Assembly: GCA_030144725.1 (NCBI GenBank)
Contig: JASKMD010000020.1
Span: 999,537 to 1,063,536, forward strand
Direction: 5' to 3'
Source: Haematococcus lacustris
Lineage: Eukaryota > Chlorophyta > Chlorophyceae > Chlamydomonadales > Haematococcaceae
DNA: 64,000 nucleotides
The translations under genes and the position numbers were made by a program. The notes beneath the pieces were generated by a model. The model had not been told where the DNA came from, ran no database searches, and worked only from the letters and a program-made list of their open reading frames with translations. Position 1 is the first letter of the stretch, and every line of letters begins with the position of its first letter. Shown here piece after piece: positions 63,146-64,000 of the stretch.

Positions 63146-63690
63146 TTTGGCTGGTTATGTAAGGTGCATGGGGGTCTACTTTGGAGCATCACAAACGGCC
63201 CAAACATGAACACAACGCGTTTATGTCCTGATTACACGATAGAAGCCCACACAAGGAGCCGCACAGAATTGGCAGTTCACAGCCCTGGTTGGACAGTGAG
63301 AACGGCCGGAAAAGTGCCCTTTTCATGCAAATTTGTCGCACGCTTATTGTCGCACATTGTTGTGCAGGAAAAGCCCGGAAGCCACACCAGCACTATCAAG
63401 CACATGATCAGCACTAGCACTAGCACTAGAACACATGTCGGGGGGGTCCTGCGCCCGACAAGAAATTCAAAATTTTGAAAAGCTGAGCCGCTGAGCGAGA
63501 TAGCTATTCGCCGATCACAGCCCCACTAAGTAGGCCAATTCCGGCACAATGCGACCAGAATTCTCAACACCCCCGCCCGCCCCGGCACAGGTGCACATCA
63601 GACCGAGCAGCCCGCTAGCCTCGCGCTCGTGAGCTGCACAGCCCTGCGCAAGAATCGCTGAAAAACTCTTAAAGATCAGTCGGATAGTTA
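63146..63690. other. 3' part of the transposon, no gene
   Basis: Non-coding stretch between the stop codon and the right TIR, with CACTAGCACTAGCACTAGA short repeats near 63410. Nothing else recognised. Confidence 0.5.
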
Positions 63691-63721
63691 TCAGGGGTGC
63701 AGCCAATGGCGGGGGGTGACC

Positions 63722-64000
63722 AGCAGCTGTGCATGCTCATAGAGCCGGGGATGCCTATTTGCGCTGCATGCCAGTGCTCTGACATGATCTCAACGCTGCG
63801 CTCAACAGTCAGCTTCTTTGACCAATCACATGAAATCACCACCTTCCCATCCTGGCCTGCCTTGACGGCCTTACGGTGCTCACGGAAAACCTGCAGCTGG
63901 TGATGTGCCAACCGGTGGTGCTTGATGTACTCTGGCATCTGCTTGTTCAGCATGCCGACAGCTTTACTCAAGCTCACCCTCATGCACAGCAGCTCAACCG
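63722..64000 (-). pseudogene. Transposase-like gene, N-terminal side of the interrupted copy
   Basis: The minus strand runs in from the window edge: LSKAVGMLNKQMPEYIKHH, VFREHRKAVKAGQDGK, VVISCDWSKKLTVERSVEIM, HAAQIGIPGSMSMHSC. It aligns with LVLGFNALMQKQLWHQYLAKH and VVVSCDWSEKLTIHQDI of the inserted element's gene. The frame then hits the inserted TIR. The remainder is at 58792-59153. The 5' part lies outside the window. Confidence 0.65.

Larger units (their letters stand above)
59158..63721 (+). mobile_element. DNA transposon with TIRs and 4-bp target duplication (Sola-like?)
   Basis: Left end GGTCACCCCCGCCATTGG (59158 on) and right end its inverse, GCCAATGGCGGGGGGTGACC (to 63721). The similarity continues inward through GGCTGCACCCC to a GATAACT block. 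Flanks are the direct repeat AGCA (59154-59157 and 63722-63725). It carries one plus-strand gene. A 4-bp duplication and a transposase unlike hAT, mariner or CACTA fit the Sola superfamily, but I recognise this only by elimination. It sits inside a minus-strand relative. Confidence 0.8.

Overview
The window looks like nuclear DNA from a chlamydomonadalean green alga. The grounds are GC-rich sequence, many short GT-AG introns, Ala/Gln-rich proteins, TGTAA-type 3' signals, very heavy tandem-repeat load, and a transposon mix that includes hAT-like, Ty3/gypsy chromovirus, LINE and TnpB/Fanzor-like sequences. The wording of several repeat-encoded protein fragments reminds me of Haematococcus, but that is recognition from memory and is unproven. 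I see no prokaryotic operon, rRNA, tRNA or CRISPR array.

Layout. 0-4.2 kb: an F-box-like gene fragment, then arrays of GTAC-centred palindromes and several 12-bp and 120-bp minisatellites. 4.5-8.4 kb: an internally deleted hAT-like transposon. 8.4-35.5 kb: three copies (A, B, C) of a segment carrying two related intron-bearing minus-strand genes of unknown function, called here gene I and gene II. Copy A has lost 2.2 kb and gained the hAT insertion. Copy B ends in a perfect 1.43-kb (GGGGC)n array. Copy C continues into a TnpB/Fanzor-like relic that copy A shares. A LINE reverse-transcriptase relic, a 1-kb inverted repeat and a diverged gene copy lie between them.

36.5-42.1 kb: another Fanzor-like C-terminal fragment and the only clear housekeeping gene of the window, a nuclear gene for organellar ribosomal protein bS18. 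It has three supported exons on the plus strand and a 2.5-kb intron, and part of its last exon is duplicated upstream. 42.5-47.6 kb: a longer hAT relative that keeps the transposase core. 49.4-53.8 kb: a Ty3/gypsy chromovirus on the minus strand with a 5-bp target duplication, for which an unoccupied paralogous site lies a few kb away.

54.3-58.4 kb: CCCAG, ACCCCC and 31-bp arrays, then about 40 copies of the palindrome ATCTGTACAGAT in two blocks. The blocks lie inside a candidate foldback-type element that appears to have been partly inverted. 58.8-64 kb: a 4.56-kb DNA transposon with terminal inverted repeats and a 4-bp target duplication sits inside a relative of its own family. Removing it rejoins the host reading frame exactly.

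Apart from bS18, little here looks like a working host gene. The best evidence concerns how mobile DNA and repeats have remodelled the region: paired empty and filled sites, microhomology deletions, out-of-frame fusions and gene-fragment capture.
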